Shown: piece by piece, positions 24,601 through 33,583 of the stretch
How the letters are laid out: each line of letters opens with the position of its first letter
Position numbering within the stretch: the stretch's first letter is position 1
Translations under genes and position numbers: made by a program
The notes under the pieces: model-generated
What the model was told of the DNA's origin: nothing
The model's database searches: none
What the model saw: only the letters and a program-made list of their open reading frames with translations
DNA from: Anthopleura xanthogrammica
Lineage: Eukaryota > Cnidaria > Anthozoa > Actiniaria > Actiniidae
Reading direction: 5' to 3'
NCBI GenBank assembly: GCA_964019055.1
Contig: OZ025207.1
Location: 4,591,501-4,655,500, forward strand
Length of the DNA stretch: 64,000 nt

Positions 24601-25714
24601 GGTTTGGAAAAAGTCACACTCTTGCCCAAATAATTCCCCTCAATCAAAAAATCCAGCAAAATATATAACAAATACATGTACCTACCTCCTGTAGCAAGCG
24701 CTTTGGTTGCCTGTCTGGATAAATACAAGAAACAAGTGAGTTAGAACAGTTTAGTTACAATTATTTATATTTTTTTATTTTATATTTTTCTTTCTGCAGC
24801 TTAAATTAAATGAATAAGATGTGAGGTTTTCACTATCACCCATTATTGACTATCCCTTGCTCTGATCAATAATAAAATGGTCTTAAAAAATAAATAATTC
24901 TTTTTATGCATCCAAAGTACTCAGAAAATGGTCTAAACAACAGAAACTGAGTAATAATTTTTATACACAGCACGGCAGTTTTAAGTTTAACAGACATGTT
25001 TCAGCAGCCCTGCTGCCGTCATCAGTGTTAATGGTGCAATTAGAGCAGGAGTATAAATAGGTGTAGACAAAAGAATATAAATGAGAAAACTGTCATGCTA
25101 TGTTTTAAAATTATTACTCAGAAGATGATATTATACAGCTAAATAAAAATATTAAAATAAACACATGCACATTTTTATACCACGCTATTAGCCTCTGAAA
25201 AACCCCTTGGGAGTGTCTAATAAAGTTTTAAAATATCATTATTATTATTCAAAAAAATTCATGTCAGCTTATGTACATGTAGTTCACAAATGGCAGTAGT
25301 ACGATCTAAGGTACCCTTCATTAAAAACGTAAAAGTTAACTATGACTCATCAACTTCATTCTCTCAAAACTAGTGAATAGTTCTTATTTTAAGGTCCCCA
25401 GATAAGAGATCATAAGTTTATCAGAGTATAATCTCTTATCTGGGAACTAAATTAGGAACTTTTCACTAGTTTTGAGAGAATCTAGGAGAATCAAGTTTCA
25501 GAGCGTGTAAGCTTACGTTACAGACAAAAATAACAGAGCAAAATACTACAGTATCTGGTGGTTTGTGATATTGATTTTAGATATTTATTACAATTCCTTA
25601 CCCTATAGAAGCATGTGTTATGTAAACCGGGCCAGTATTGTTCACCAGGGGCTTGAGAGGAGTACAATTTAGAAGACGAAACTCCTTCACTAAACTTTCG
25701 ATTTCGTCCGCCAT
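15651..25714 (-). CDS. WDR89: WDR89-like WD40-repeat protein, 14 coding exons
   Basis: Exons in transcript order: 25714-25602, 24714-24686, 24489-24427, 23730-23646, 23088-23039, 21841-21739, 21017-20948, 20859-20812, 20595-20512, 19774-19688, 19411-19367, 18523-18441, 18155-18050, 16217-15651. Every junction has GT donor and AG acceptor and phases agree; lengths sum to 1533 nt (510 codons plus stop). Hallmarks along the product: SGNIRVCEL, LLWTASACSD then CWDLRASYTRP, VNCVGDIIAAATEP then CVYVWDIR, HKEDITQVKFHPTRP, DGLICLFDLSHAQEEDAL, YLVDCFYHPSINKLHLV, GGHSATVRCLEWHP, and GEQIVTGGEDSTVCCWK, which follow vertebrate WDR89 block by block. WD40 proteins form beta-propeller scaffolds; the precise role of WDR89 is not established. 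The start MADEIES is preferred over an upstream in-frame ATG at 25858, whose leader looks non-coding. The most uncertain junction is exon 12, where donor CACAG|GTGTGT was chosen because the nearer GTAAAC breaks the frame. Confidence 0.88.
15721..16150 (-). repeat. Coding 60-bp tandem repeat in last WDR89-like exon
   Basis: Seven 60-bp units plus a partial one encode a 20-residue repeat of the form PVEENQEYATEKMEEISKTI. The three units nearest the WD40 domain (15961-16140) are nearly identical; those toward the C terminus carry more substitutions. The peptide is acidic and lysine-rich and probably extended or helical. Because the period is a multiple of three, two other frames are also open here and should be ignored. 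A good splice donor (AAAG|GTATGG) lies just after the repeat, so the true C terminus could lie in an undetected exon further down rather than at the stop at 15651. Confidence 0.85.
16270..16404. mobile_element. MITE in WDR89-like intron 13
   Basis: Arms: TTCTCAAAATTATCTTGGAT with GCAAGGCT...GAAACACAAAAGAAAT, mirrored by ATTTCTTTTGTGTTTC...AGCCTTGCATCC and AATAATTTTGAGAA. About 135 bp in all, non-coding. Confidence 0.75.
17613..17680. repeat. (GGAA)n microsatellite
   Basis: About 17 uninterrupted GGAA/AAGG units in WDR89-like intron 13, immediately before a two-copy duplication. Confidence 0.95.
17690..17984. repeat. Two-copy tandem duplication, ~138 bp period
   Basis: ATGGAGAATCAAGCAGACAG through AAAACTGTTTCAAAGCTT and TTTTCAATACTCAATAG occurs twice, starting near 17697 and 17835, with about 90% identity by eye. 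Intronic. Confidence 0.8.
18743..18919. mobile_element. MITE in WDR89-like intron 11
   Basis: Inverted arms TAGACCATTTTCGAGATG / ATCTCGAAAATAGTCTA, then AATATTGC.G.CGCAGACAT / ATGTCTGCGTCTGCAATATT, then ATTTTCGGGCA / TGCCCGAAAAT. A solitary end of the same family lies at 56109-56139. Confidence 0.8.
19095..19278 (-). mobile_element. Degenerate tRNA-derived SINE
   Basis: Contains the family blocks GGAAACTGGAGTACTCG, CCTCATAGCACAGGAGAGAA and a decayed tRNA-like head (gaaccagtgacccaagcc...). Lies in WDR89-like intron 11, same orientation as the copies at 20165 and 21486. Confidence 0.55.
19515..19655 (+). repeat. Dispersed repeat with poly(C) segment, copy 2
   Basis: Matches 11730-11865 (CTAGCTTGGAGTTAGTTGG, TTAGCATAGCAA, GGTGCATCTT, poly(C), AAATCCTAG). 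Located in the 276-bp intron 10 of the WDR89-like gene, so it makes up about half of that intron. Confidence 0.6.
19826..19997. mobile_element. MITE in WDR89-like intron 9
   Basis: Left end AGAGCCTGGTCCTCACTAG and right end CTAGTGAGGGCCAGCCTC are inverted, followed inward by CATAAGCATAAG / CTTATGCTTATG. About 172 bp, non-coding. Confidence 0.75.
20165..20347 (-). mobile_element. tRNA-derived SINE
   Basis: Oriented on the minus strand. The tRNA-like head is at the right: the complement of GAGCGCTCTCACCACTACGC reads as an A-box region (GTAGTGGTGAGAG). The body carries the family blocks GAGGAAAACTGGAGAACCAGG and AGCACAGGAGAGAACCAAC. Sits in WDR89-like intron 9 just before exon 9. Confidence 0.65.
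21486..21712 (-). mobile_element. tRNA-derived SINE, best-preserved copy, interrupted
   Basis: On the minus strand: A-box-like TAGCGGTGAGAGTGCTCGCC, then B-box-like GGGTTCGATTCCTGGC, then body blocks (CTCCAGGCTCCCCAGTTGGC near 21500). Relative to 20165-20347 the middle is interrupted by about 60 bp of A/T-rich sequence (about 21537-21607). Intron 6 of the WDR89-like gene. Confidence 0.7.
21946..22780. repeat. 15-bp minisatellite in WDR89-like intron 5
   Basis: About 55 copies of TACGCTTGTGTTCAG (minus strand CTGAACACAAGCGTA). Units differ mainly by TACGC versus TATGC, with rare GGGTTC or CTCGTG variants and one phase break near 22650. With a 15-bp period, frames on both strands remain open for more than 800 bp; these are not genes. 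The array ends about 105 bp upstream of the exon 6 acceptor. Confidence 0.97.
23330..23594. mobile_element. 265-bp foldback MITE in WDR89-like intron 4
   Basis: Ends TTACAG...GCTTTTCATAATTCTGCAAC and GTTGCAGAATTATGAAAAG...CTGTAA are inverted, with lower-similarity matching continuing inward almost to the centre (AAGCAATAAGGAAATT / AATTTCTTTATTGCTT). Confidence 0.8.
23810..24123. mobile_element. 314-bp mariner-like MITE, TA target duplication
   Basis: Begins CAGTCAAAATGGCTCAAGCG and ends TGAGCCATTTTGACT(A). Arms of about 100 bp include CCCCCCTAGAATCCATTAAT and its complement. Flanked by TA at 23808-23809 and 24124-24125, as expected for Tc1/mariner insertions. Lies in intron 3 of the WDR89-like gene and has no transposase. 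Confidence 0.8.
24947..25121. mobile_element. Inverted-repeat element in WDR89-like intron 1
   Basis: Ends CTGAGTAATAATTTT and AAAATTATTACTCAG are perfect complements, extended by AGCACGGCAGTTTT / AAAACTGTCATGCT. The interior has GTTTCAGCAGCCCTGCTGCC then GTCATCAG, reminiscent of sequences near Penelope-like element termini, but no coding remnant supports that. Confidence 0.65.
25358..25482. mobile_element. 125-bp MITE in WDR89-like intron 1
   Basis: ATTCTCTCAAAACTAGTGAA...CCCCAGATAAGAGAT is mirrored by ATCTCTTATCTGGG...TTCACTAGTTTTGAGAGAAT, with a 12-17 bp loop. Confidence 0.8.
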
Positions 25715-26490
25715 CTTGTTTGGATACTTTGGAAAAGGACTGGGAACGATACCCGGAAGAAGCACAGGGTTCCCATAGAGCAGTGAAAAACTTACGGCAC
25801 GGACCGCGCCTTGCCGTGACCGTGCGCAGCCGCGTTTGAAAACATTCAACTTTCTCAAATTATTTTACGCTTTGCTGTTTCACATGTCCACTCCAACTAC
25901 CAGAAAATTGGTTTTTAGATGTGTTTCTCATAGGATAGCATAAAATTATACACACCCTGGCAACTAATCGAAATACAGTGTCCAATCCTCAATTCTGATT
26001 GGTTGAGCTTGAGTTTGTTCTGAAGGTCAATCAGCTTGAGCAGGAGCAAGCCGGTATTCACTCTCTGATGGATGCATTACTGGTGTAATATAAACACGTT
26101 CTATAGCCACAAGGCTGAAGATCCCCCATGGCAGCTGTGACCACAGGCAGCCCAAGGAAACTTTCTGTGCATGTTTTATAGGGTAATGTATGGGGGTGGA
26201 ATACAGATAAAAAATTGATCGTTTCACTCAACATTTTGCTTTAAAACTTGAGTGTAAAACTTGCTTTAGTCGCTGCTTGTACCTTGTTCGGTCTTCTGGC
26301 TAAGTTTCCGGGCGATTTTAGGTCGTTTAGTTAGGATAAAAAACACTTAACGATCTCAACTCCCCCCTCTCCCCATTCCTTACCTGGTAAACGAGAGAAC
26401 ATTCTAGCAAATATAAAAAGATAAGTGACAAACGATAGCGACAGACAAATGAGATTAATCGATGGATTTCACCAATAAATGTGGTCAACA

Positions 26491-26622
26491 CACCCTGCTT
26501 AGCCTCCTACGCAGACGCTCTTAGGGTCGTCACGCAATACTTCTCTCCCTGGAGAGAAACGTTGCGTGACGACGTGACGACCCTAATTATAAGAACGTCT
26601 GCAAAGGAGCCTACACCCTGCT
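26491..26622. mobile_element. 114-bp MITE with exact 9-bp target duplication
   Basis: CACCCTGCT at 26491-26499 is repeated at 26614-26622 and brackets an element (26500-26613) beginning TAGCCTCCTACGCAGACG and ending CGTCTGCAAAGGAGCCTA. The arms contain TTAGGGTCGTCACGCAA and the complement TTGCGTGACGAC, with an extra tandem GTGACGAC. Nine-base duplications are typical of Mutator-like elements (inference). Lies upstream of the WDR89-like gene. Confidence 0.8.
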
Positions 26623-27350
26623 GGGATTGTTTTGTTTCTTTGACCCAAAAGTCATCAAACTTGCCAGCGAATTACACGAAAAGTGACAAACACAATCATT
26701 ATTTCATTCCTTCCATTATATATGATTTTGAAAACCCTAATAAAATTACTGTAAGTTCAAATTCCTCTAGCTATTTCCTTCTACTTGGAAAGAATTGTTT
26801 TCAATAATGATTCTAATACCATTCATACTAGGGGAGGGTCGGGTAGGGAAATTTTAGCTCAAGAAAAGAAATATGTTCAAATTTCTCCAGCCATTTCCCT
26901 CACCTGGAAATAATCTTTTGAACGGAAATCACCAGTGCACGCAAAGGCAAATTTATCCAAACTATCACGTAGCAATTTTCGAAGCATCTAGTAGGTATGA
27001 ACATTTTCTTAATAAGTAACCATGATCATTGCTGTGAACTTATAGGACTTCATTCACTCATTTCAAACAATCGATCTCAATTTGGCTAAAATGTGTTCAC
27101 AGAGCCGCTTGGTTTGTTTATTGTGACAGAGACTCCTGAATATTCTCGCCGAAATTTTCCAGAACCGAGCGATAACTTTGAAAGGTAAAGTAAAGTAGCC
27201 ACTGTTAGCTTACTAGTACAACAGAAAAAATATTTTAACACTATTAATCATGTATAACTTTCATGTTAATTTTTGAGAGCATTTTGTTATTTTTAGAATT
27301 ATTTTTATCGATCTAGAAGGTTGTGTTTGACGCTTGGAACAGCTAGTTGG
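26623..27350. other. Divergent intergenic region between WDR89-like and TMEM229-like genes
   Basis: Separates two genes transcribed away from each other. No TATA box or recognised motif stands out; it is moderately AT-rich. Confidence 0.5.
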
Positions 27351-27415
27351 AAAGATTAATCAAGAACTACATCAACAGAGCTCACGACAAGATTACTCGC
27401 CATAAATTTTCTGAA
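27350..27415 (+). other. Candidate 5' UTR exon end of TMEM229-like gene
   Basis: A strong donor CTGAA|GTAAGT at 27416 and the acceptor TTTCCAG at 28509-28515 would join an upstream non-coding exon to the exon bearing the TMEM229-like start codon. The left edge of this exon is unknown; the start given here is arbitrary. Confidence 0.4.
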
Positions 27416-28563
27416 GTAAGTTTTTTTTTGTTTTGTTTTTGTTGATGTTGTTGTTTAATATTTTTGGGGGTTAAATGTGAGCGAGGTAACGTGTGGAAAA
27501 GCTAGTAAAGAGTGGAAAATCCCCAAGAAAATCTATATCTCTGTTACAACCAGTTTTCACTTAAATGTTATAAATTTGCAATGTGTTATAATATTATTCG
27601 TATATACGACGTATATAGCTCATCAGTTCGTTTCAAAAAACTAATGTGCGTTTTATTTTTCTTGTATTTGAAATTTGTAAATGTAGTTAAGAATTTTTGC
27701 TTTTTTAATAGAATATATTTATTTTTCTTATCTATTCATTTTCCATAACTAGCGGAATAACATTAATCTACAATTGTGTGGTGCTGTTAAAATGTATTTT
27801 ATATTGAAAAGCTGAATCACTGATATCACACGAAATTTTAGAAATTTCGAGGTAGACTGTTATGTAAATATCATTATTATAGATCAGAAGAGAATTTTGA
27901 TTTTTCTGACATATGAAGCAATTTCATTACAACGCAAAAATATTATTTGAAGTCGTGTCGATTAAATTCTGTTCCATCAAACATAATTAAATTTTCCCGC
28001 TGATTTTTAGCCATTTCGTAAGTTGGTTATCGACGTCGTCAGTTTAATATAGTGAACTGATCATGAAGGGAAAATGAAACTGACTTCATAAGACAGTCGA
28101 TATTATTTTGGCACTTGACTGGCATTAAGAAAGACACCTGTCCACAATACTGTCAGTCACCAGAGTGTCTGATTATTAAGAAAAAGACAAAGAGAAAATA
28201 ACTTTATTCACCACTTTTACATCCCCACGATGCATTTTTGTGGGACAACTAAAAAGAATGTTTTTTGAAAATTCACTGAAACTTTTCGTGCAGATTCTGC
28301 GAAGTATTTTGGCTATTATAGCAAGCAGGAGAGAATGAAACGTTTGGTGTTACAGACAATGTATGGACTTACTAAGAAATGTCATGACTTTTTTTACTCA
28401 TAAACCTGTTCAACTTTCTTTCTTTCTCTTTACGTCTCTATGAACGAACCCGGCCCAAAAATATAGATGTTAAATTGATTACATAATGAATTACAAATAT
28501 TCTAATGATTTCCAGGTAGTCAGTCATAACTTGGTTTAAGCAGAACAGGCGTAGTACACCAAC

Positions 28564-29058
28564 ATGGCTGTCAGCAAATTTCACCGTCTAATATTCTATG
28601 GCATGCTGGGAATGACGTATGAAATCATCTTCACCGCCACGTGGGAGTTCGTCCTATCCAGGTTTACGGATTTCAAATTCAAAGGCTATTCATCCATGTG
28701 GTCGTTTTTTATCTACGGTACCTGTAGCTTCTGTGGCGAGCAGATCTTCGTACGAACACGTGACAAACTTACCATGTTTGTTCGTGGGCTCGTCTATCTC
28801 AAGATGGCCTACACGTGGGAATTTCTAGGCGGGCTTCTTTTACGCCAGTTTTCCGCGTGTACCTGGGACTATACTGAGTTTAAGTTTGATATTATGGGGC
28901 TCATAGCACTTGAATATGCGCCCTTTTGGTTTCTTACAGGGTTATTTCAAGAGAAGATCTATGATTTTTTATTGAATGTAAAAAGTGAGAAAGATTTTCT
29001 CGCGACAAATTTTGATCCTGATAAAAACTCTAATAAGGTTGAAGGAAAAGACCAATGA
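28564..29058 (+). CDS. TMEM229B: TMEM229-like four-helix membrane protein
   Basis: A 164-residue single-exon coding region. Blocks matching TMEM229A/B: FTATWEFV near residue 23, MWSFFIYGT near 45, YTWEFLGGLLLRQFSACTWDY (in two parts, 83-103), and FDIMGLIALEYAPFWF near 108. Four hydrophobic segments are apparent, about 8-30, 43-60, 72-95 and 108-128, followed by a charged tail. The length equals that of vertebrate TMEM229B (about 167). The family is grouped with a putative ABC-transporter type IV domain, but no molecular function is established. The start is the first ATG after an acceptor at 28514-28515, and the context ACCAACATGG is favourable. Assignment between the A and B paralogues is not secure. 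Confidence 0.88.
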   Translation: MAVSKFHRLIFYGMLGMTYEIIFTATWEFVLSRFTDFKFKGYSSMWSFFIYGTCSFCGEQIFVRTRDKLTMFVRGLVYLKMAYTWEFLGGLLLRQFSACTWDYTEFKFDIMGLIALEYAPFWFLTGLFQEKIYDFLLNVKSEKDFLATNFDPDKNSNKVEGKDQ

Positions 29059-30029
29059 TGAATTAAAACTAACGAAATTGTTGCTGTAAATACTGCATTA
29101 TATTTCTTTAATCCTTAAAGTAACATCAGTGGGAAAATTTCTCTTGACCCACTTGAGAATGCTTGCAAACTATCAATAACAAACTCGCTGAAACAAACTG
29201 ATCTAAAACATATATTATTCTCATAATATGTTGATTGAATAGTTATTTAGTTATTAAATTAGGAACATACCTCCAGATGCAGTGCTGAAGCCCTGTATGG
29301 CAGCGTGAGATTTCTGCCCAGACACCGCTTTCCAATGACTGATCAGGAAGCTCGGCCGAAGCCTAAGAGAGAGGTTAGTTGGCCTCTAGACCGCGACTAG
29401 CGACTAGCTAATTTTGCAATGTTCTTGGGATAACTACATCTGTACGTTATCATTACTCCATGTGGGATGAATTTTGAACATTTCACTTTAGTCTGACATG
29501 CGCACAAGTAACCTTGCATTATATGGCGTCATTTTACTACCACTAGCATTATAGTAACATATGAATTTGTTTTTTTATCTAAATGTTTGAATACGACGTC
29601 CTACAATGTATGAAGAACCTGTTCGTTGAATAACTACTAATCTTTCACAGAGTTTAGGGGCGGGGAGGGGAGGGGAGGGGAGGGGGCACGGGTCAGTGGT
29701 TTGTACAGCCGGTACCACAATACAGTTCGTCATTAACATCGGTTAAAACAAGTTATAGAAAAATGTTCTAATATAATATTATAAATATCGGTTTTAACTA
29801 TAGTGAAATGATAGGAATAACTTTCAGCTTAATCATGTAATATTTCCGCAAACTAAATCCGTTTACTAAATCAACCAAAATATTCAAACAGACTATAATA
29901 CAAAGATCTCTGACGCTGATGATGGAATATTGGCGTCAGGCTAAGAATATAGAAGAAGTGAATGAGCTAAACAAAACGGATGTATGACACGGGGGGGGGG
30001 GGGGGGGGACGCACTGCGCATGCTCGGAA
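29059..30029. other. Non-coding stretch downstream of TMEM229-like gene
   Basis: Likely contains the 3' UTR of the TMEM229-like gene (no close AATAAA seen; ATTAAA at 29064). Also contains a G-rich tract (29651-29687) and a G homopolymer (29991-30009). Confidence 0.5.
29651..29687 (+). other. G-quadruplex-type tract
   Basis: Five or more runs of four G separated by single A or CG bases (GGGGCGGGGAGGGGAGGGG and further), matching the canonical quadruplex pattern. Any regulatory effect is unknown. Confidence 0.6.
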
Positions 30030-30238
30030 GCTCGTCGTGTTTACAAAGAAAACCATTGGAGATTTACCGGCGTTTAGTAAATCTCTAAAGTTAAGGTCGT
30101 TCGAGGAAAGTTAGTGCTTATTTTTTCCTGACACATTACTTTAGTTGTTTTCTTGCCCTGGTCAAATAATACAAGAGAAATTCGCATAATACAAGACATT
30201 TAAATCTCCAATGGTTTTCTACGTAAACACGACTCGTC
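30030..30238. mobile_element. ~209-bp MITE
   Basis: CGTCGTGTTTAC then GAAAACCATTGGAGATTTA on the left; TAAATCTCCAATGGTTTTC then GTAAACACGACTCG on the right. A G homopolymer precedes the left end. Confidence 0.75.
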
Positions 30239-30705
30239 TATGAAATTCCTATTATTAGCACTATTATTCTACGTTACGGACATGTTTTCTTCCTGGGTAA
30301 TGCTGGTCAAGTTTTTTTTTAGATTTGGCGGTAAAATTTTCGCGCCAAAACGCGCACGCGTACAAAGTGTAGACTCCTGTATGATAGAAGATTACTGCAA
30401 ATGCTGTGCGTAATGAATTGAGAAGTCTGAAGTGCGGTACACTCTTGTCAGGGTGGCACAGCGGGGTATCGAACACAAATCACGGACAATTATTTCATAA
30501 ATTCACGAATCACAAAATACGATGAATGAAATACCTTGATACAAGGATTCAGGGTGTAATACAAATTTTCACGAAAAACAATGCAAAATCTCGAAACACG
30601 GTATAATATTTTTGAATCTCACGAATCACGGTTCAAAAAAAGGACGAATCATATGTCGCGCGTAGCCCCTGTGCCACACCCTATCTCGCTGCACACGACA
30701 CACAG

Positions 30706-30798
30706 ATAATACTTCCAATTCGAGGTTGGAGTTGCCGCGCATGATAAGATATAGTTTTGATATGCGAAGCAACTCCAACCTCGACTTGGAACTATTAT
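30706..30798. mobile_element. 93-bp MITE
   Basis: AATACTTCCAATTCGAGG with TTGGAGTTGC is mirrored by GCAACTCCAA with CCTCGACTTGGAACTATT; a loop of about 37 bp. Confidence 0.75.
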
Positions 30799-31136
30799 TC
30801 GTGGTCACTGAACGGAAATGTAAAAAGTTCTGTTATATAGCTATTATATTTTTACCTCTGCTTTGATGATGGCCTTATAGTTAGGCATTTCTTTGTCATA
30901 CAGTGTTGATGCCTGTCTTGTCCGAAACAGGGGGGGGGGGGGATCTAGCGCTGTTAACTTACTGCCCGTCTTTTTCAGTTCAAATACAGCCAACAGATCT
31001 TCACATGCGCTGGATACGCGCCATTTGCACTGGTCGGTGTTCGTGTTCCAGTTATTGTCAGCTGTGCTGATGACAGCGATATCTTTGGCAGCATTGAGTT
31101 CGTGTGTACCAACACCACATATAGCATCATATACCG

Positions 31137-31275
31137 TATAGACCCCTTTCACGTGATGTCAAAGCAGCTCAATTTGGAGGACAAAACAAAAGAATTTCAA
31201 TCTCCTGAGAATTGGAAACCTATTGTTTTGACCTCCAAATTGAGCTGCGTTTCGACGTGCTGCAAGGGGTCTATA
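31137..31275. mobile_element. MITE family A, copy 1 (139 bp)
   Basis: Ends TATAGACCCCTTTCACGTGA and GCTGCAAGGGGTCTATA; internal inverted blocks CAGCTCAATTTGGAGG and CCTCCAAATTGAGCTGC. Two further copies of the same family at 49411 and 49739 establish it as a repeat family. Confidence 0.85.
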
Positions 31276-31856
31276 CCATACATACACCACCGTACCGATA
31301 CTAAAATTCCGCGGTACACACACTTGGCCTTCGAGCTTGGCCTTCCAGCGATTGTTGACCTCATTAACAACTTTAAGCACACTCGAGGCTTCCTTTCGAC
31401 TTGAATTGCTTTTTAGCGACAACGATTGCAAGTTAGCGACAACGAATTTTATTTAGCGAATTTTGAAACGTTCGGACCACCATAATCTGCCATCTTCTGT
31501 ACGAAAAGTCTTCTCTATGAACCCAAAGCGTCAGTTTCTTCCACAAATCCTGATCTAAACTTGACGGACATTATCTGCATGTTTTGTACAATGTTATTTT
31601 AAGGTTATATAAAAGCACCTTGCTAAAAGAAGACGAAAGATCCGACAAACATTCCAATACGCCATAATTTGCACGTGTTTGTAGAGAATCGAAGTTCTAG
31701 GTACCAGATTCCTCACAAAAGGAACAGGGATCCCATCAGGGCATTACCAACAATTCTTGCTTTTTCGTAAAATGTGTTAACCGTGTAGTAAAAAAAAAGA
31801 AAGAAGAACTAAAATTTAGGAAATTTGTTGCTATTCTTTATTTACTCGATAGAACA

Positions 31857-32055
31857 ACTTGGAACAAAAGATGTGCGAATTATTTTGTGATTTTTTTGTT
31901 CATAAATAATAGTAGTATTGGTAATGAAAATTAGACTATTATAAATGTGGCATTGCTCGTGTGAAACACTGATTCAGTCTAATTATTTTTACCAATACAA
32001 CCATCATTTCAAAACAACAAAATCACAAAAGAATTCGCACATCTTTGGTTCCAAC
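31857..32055. mobile_element. ~199-bp MITE
   Basis: TTGGAACAAAAGATGTGCGA...TTTTGTGATTTT mirrored by AAAATCACAAAAGAATTCGC...ATCTTTGGTTCCAA, plus an inner pair ATTAGACTATTAT / ATTCAGTCTAAT. Confidence 0.75.
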
Positions 32056-32690
32056 AGCACGAGATTTCGCAAATGTCGAAAATGTTCGTTATAGCAAAAA
32101 GGTCTAATGAGACCACAGGGAGCCCAATTTAGATAAAAGTAAAAGGTGAAAATAAAATCGGGAAAAAATCGCGTTTAATTAATTTTTTTAAATTCGTGGT
32201 CAAGATATTGCCTCTATAATACGAACGAGCAAAAAAAAAACCGTAAAAAATGCACTAGAACATTTTTTTCGCGCGCGCCTTTGTTTTCCTATATTTATTA
32301 ATTAATTTTTCCATAATTCCCCTATGGTATCCTACGTGTGGATTTGTGTCAATATAATTTAACAAGGGAGGAAAGTCAAACGGTGAAATCGTGTAGGTGC
32401 TATAAGTTCGTACCCTACATTTGCAACTCATTCGAAGACTGATATTTTATATCAGCTTTAAAAGGATACTCGAAGGGAGTTGTTACTCTTTACTGGGCTA
32501 CCTGTGGTAGAACAGATGCTAAATACTTCTGATTCCTCTGCGACAACACGGAAAAAGTGCGCAATAGTTCCCAGGGTTCTTCACGGCCTTACCCAAAAAA
32601 ACCTTTGCGGCCATCAGCTATAGGGTTCGGCTATTTCTTTTTTAATGTGTAATTAAAAGATTACTGTATTTCAAAAAATATTTTTGATAT

Positions 32691-32790
32691 ATTCGCATAC
32701 TTCTATGCACGGGCTTTTTGCTGCCAAACGACCTTGGCATCAAATGTGTCTGTTTAACGTACAAAATCCCGTGCATAGAAGTATGCGAAT
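32691..32790. mobile_element. 100-bp MITE with perfect 23-bp ends
   Basis: ATTCGCATACTTCTATGC followed by ACGGG, and the exact complement CCCGT then GCATAGAAGTATGCGAAT. Confidence 0.8.
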
Positions 32791-33442
32791 ACATTAAATG
32801 TGGTCATACGTTTGCGGTCGCGCTGTAACAAGTTCTTGTTTACTGACATTTCGAGTACTGACTATGTCAGAAATTTGTGGAATTTCTGAGTTCTTGTATA
32901 TGTTGTTGTGATGTGTCTGGCCTGATTCTGATCATAAAGCAACACGTCATACACTCCACTGATTGTCGCTTCAATAACTCTATCATAAACACTTGAACAA
33001 AGTCCTCATAAATAACAGAATTTCTTTGTAAAGTAGCTGAGACAACACGTCATGTTGATTTTTTGTGAGCTTCATCTCGATTTTCCCTTTTGTTTTTTTT
33101 AATCCAGATATTTAGAATTAAATCTTGAATAGAATACGAGTCATTTGAACCCGATTTTAGTATCCCAATATGCCTTCGCGTTGTTGTGCGCCCGCGATAC
33201 TATCTCCCTGTGACGTCATCAACACATCAGCACACTCAAACACTCACACGCCGTCTAGAATAAATCACGAATTTTTGATTAATTATTGTGCTGTGTCCAT
33301 ATTCTATTCTAAACTTTGAATTCCACGAATTTTTGAAGTTAAGAAATTTCAATTTTTGAGTTAACTTCAGTTATTTCAGTCCAGTTGATAATAACTAGTG
33401 GTTACTAGTTGGGACTGTGTGGGCTGGTGTGTTGAATATAAC

Positions 33443-33583
33443 AAGTGAATAAGAAGGAAACGACTTGAACACTGTGTAAAAAAGGTTCTTAACTATAAAG
33501 ACTTTTCGGATGTTAGCTCTTATCAGGGTAAAAGAGACGAAGGACTATAGTTAACGGTGTTTAAGTTTCTTTCTTATTCACTT
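33443..33583. mobile_element. ~141-bp MITE
   Basis: AAGTGAATAAGAAGGAAAC and its imperfect complement GTTTCTTTCTTATTCACTT, with inner pairs TTGAACAC / GTGTTTAA and TTAACTATA / TATAGTTAA. Confidence 0.65.

Noticed and set aside
28619..28828. Alternative frame inside the TMEM229-like exon
   Set aside because: Shadow of the TMEM229 frame, whose conserved blocks are unambiguous.
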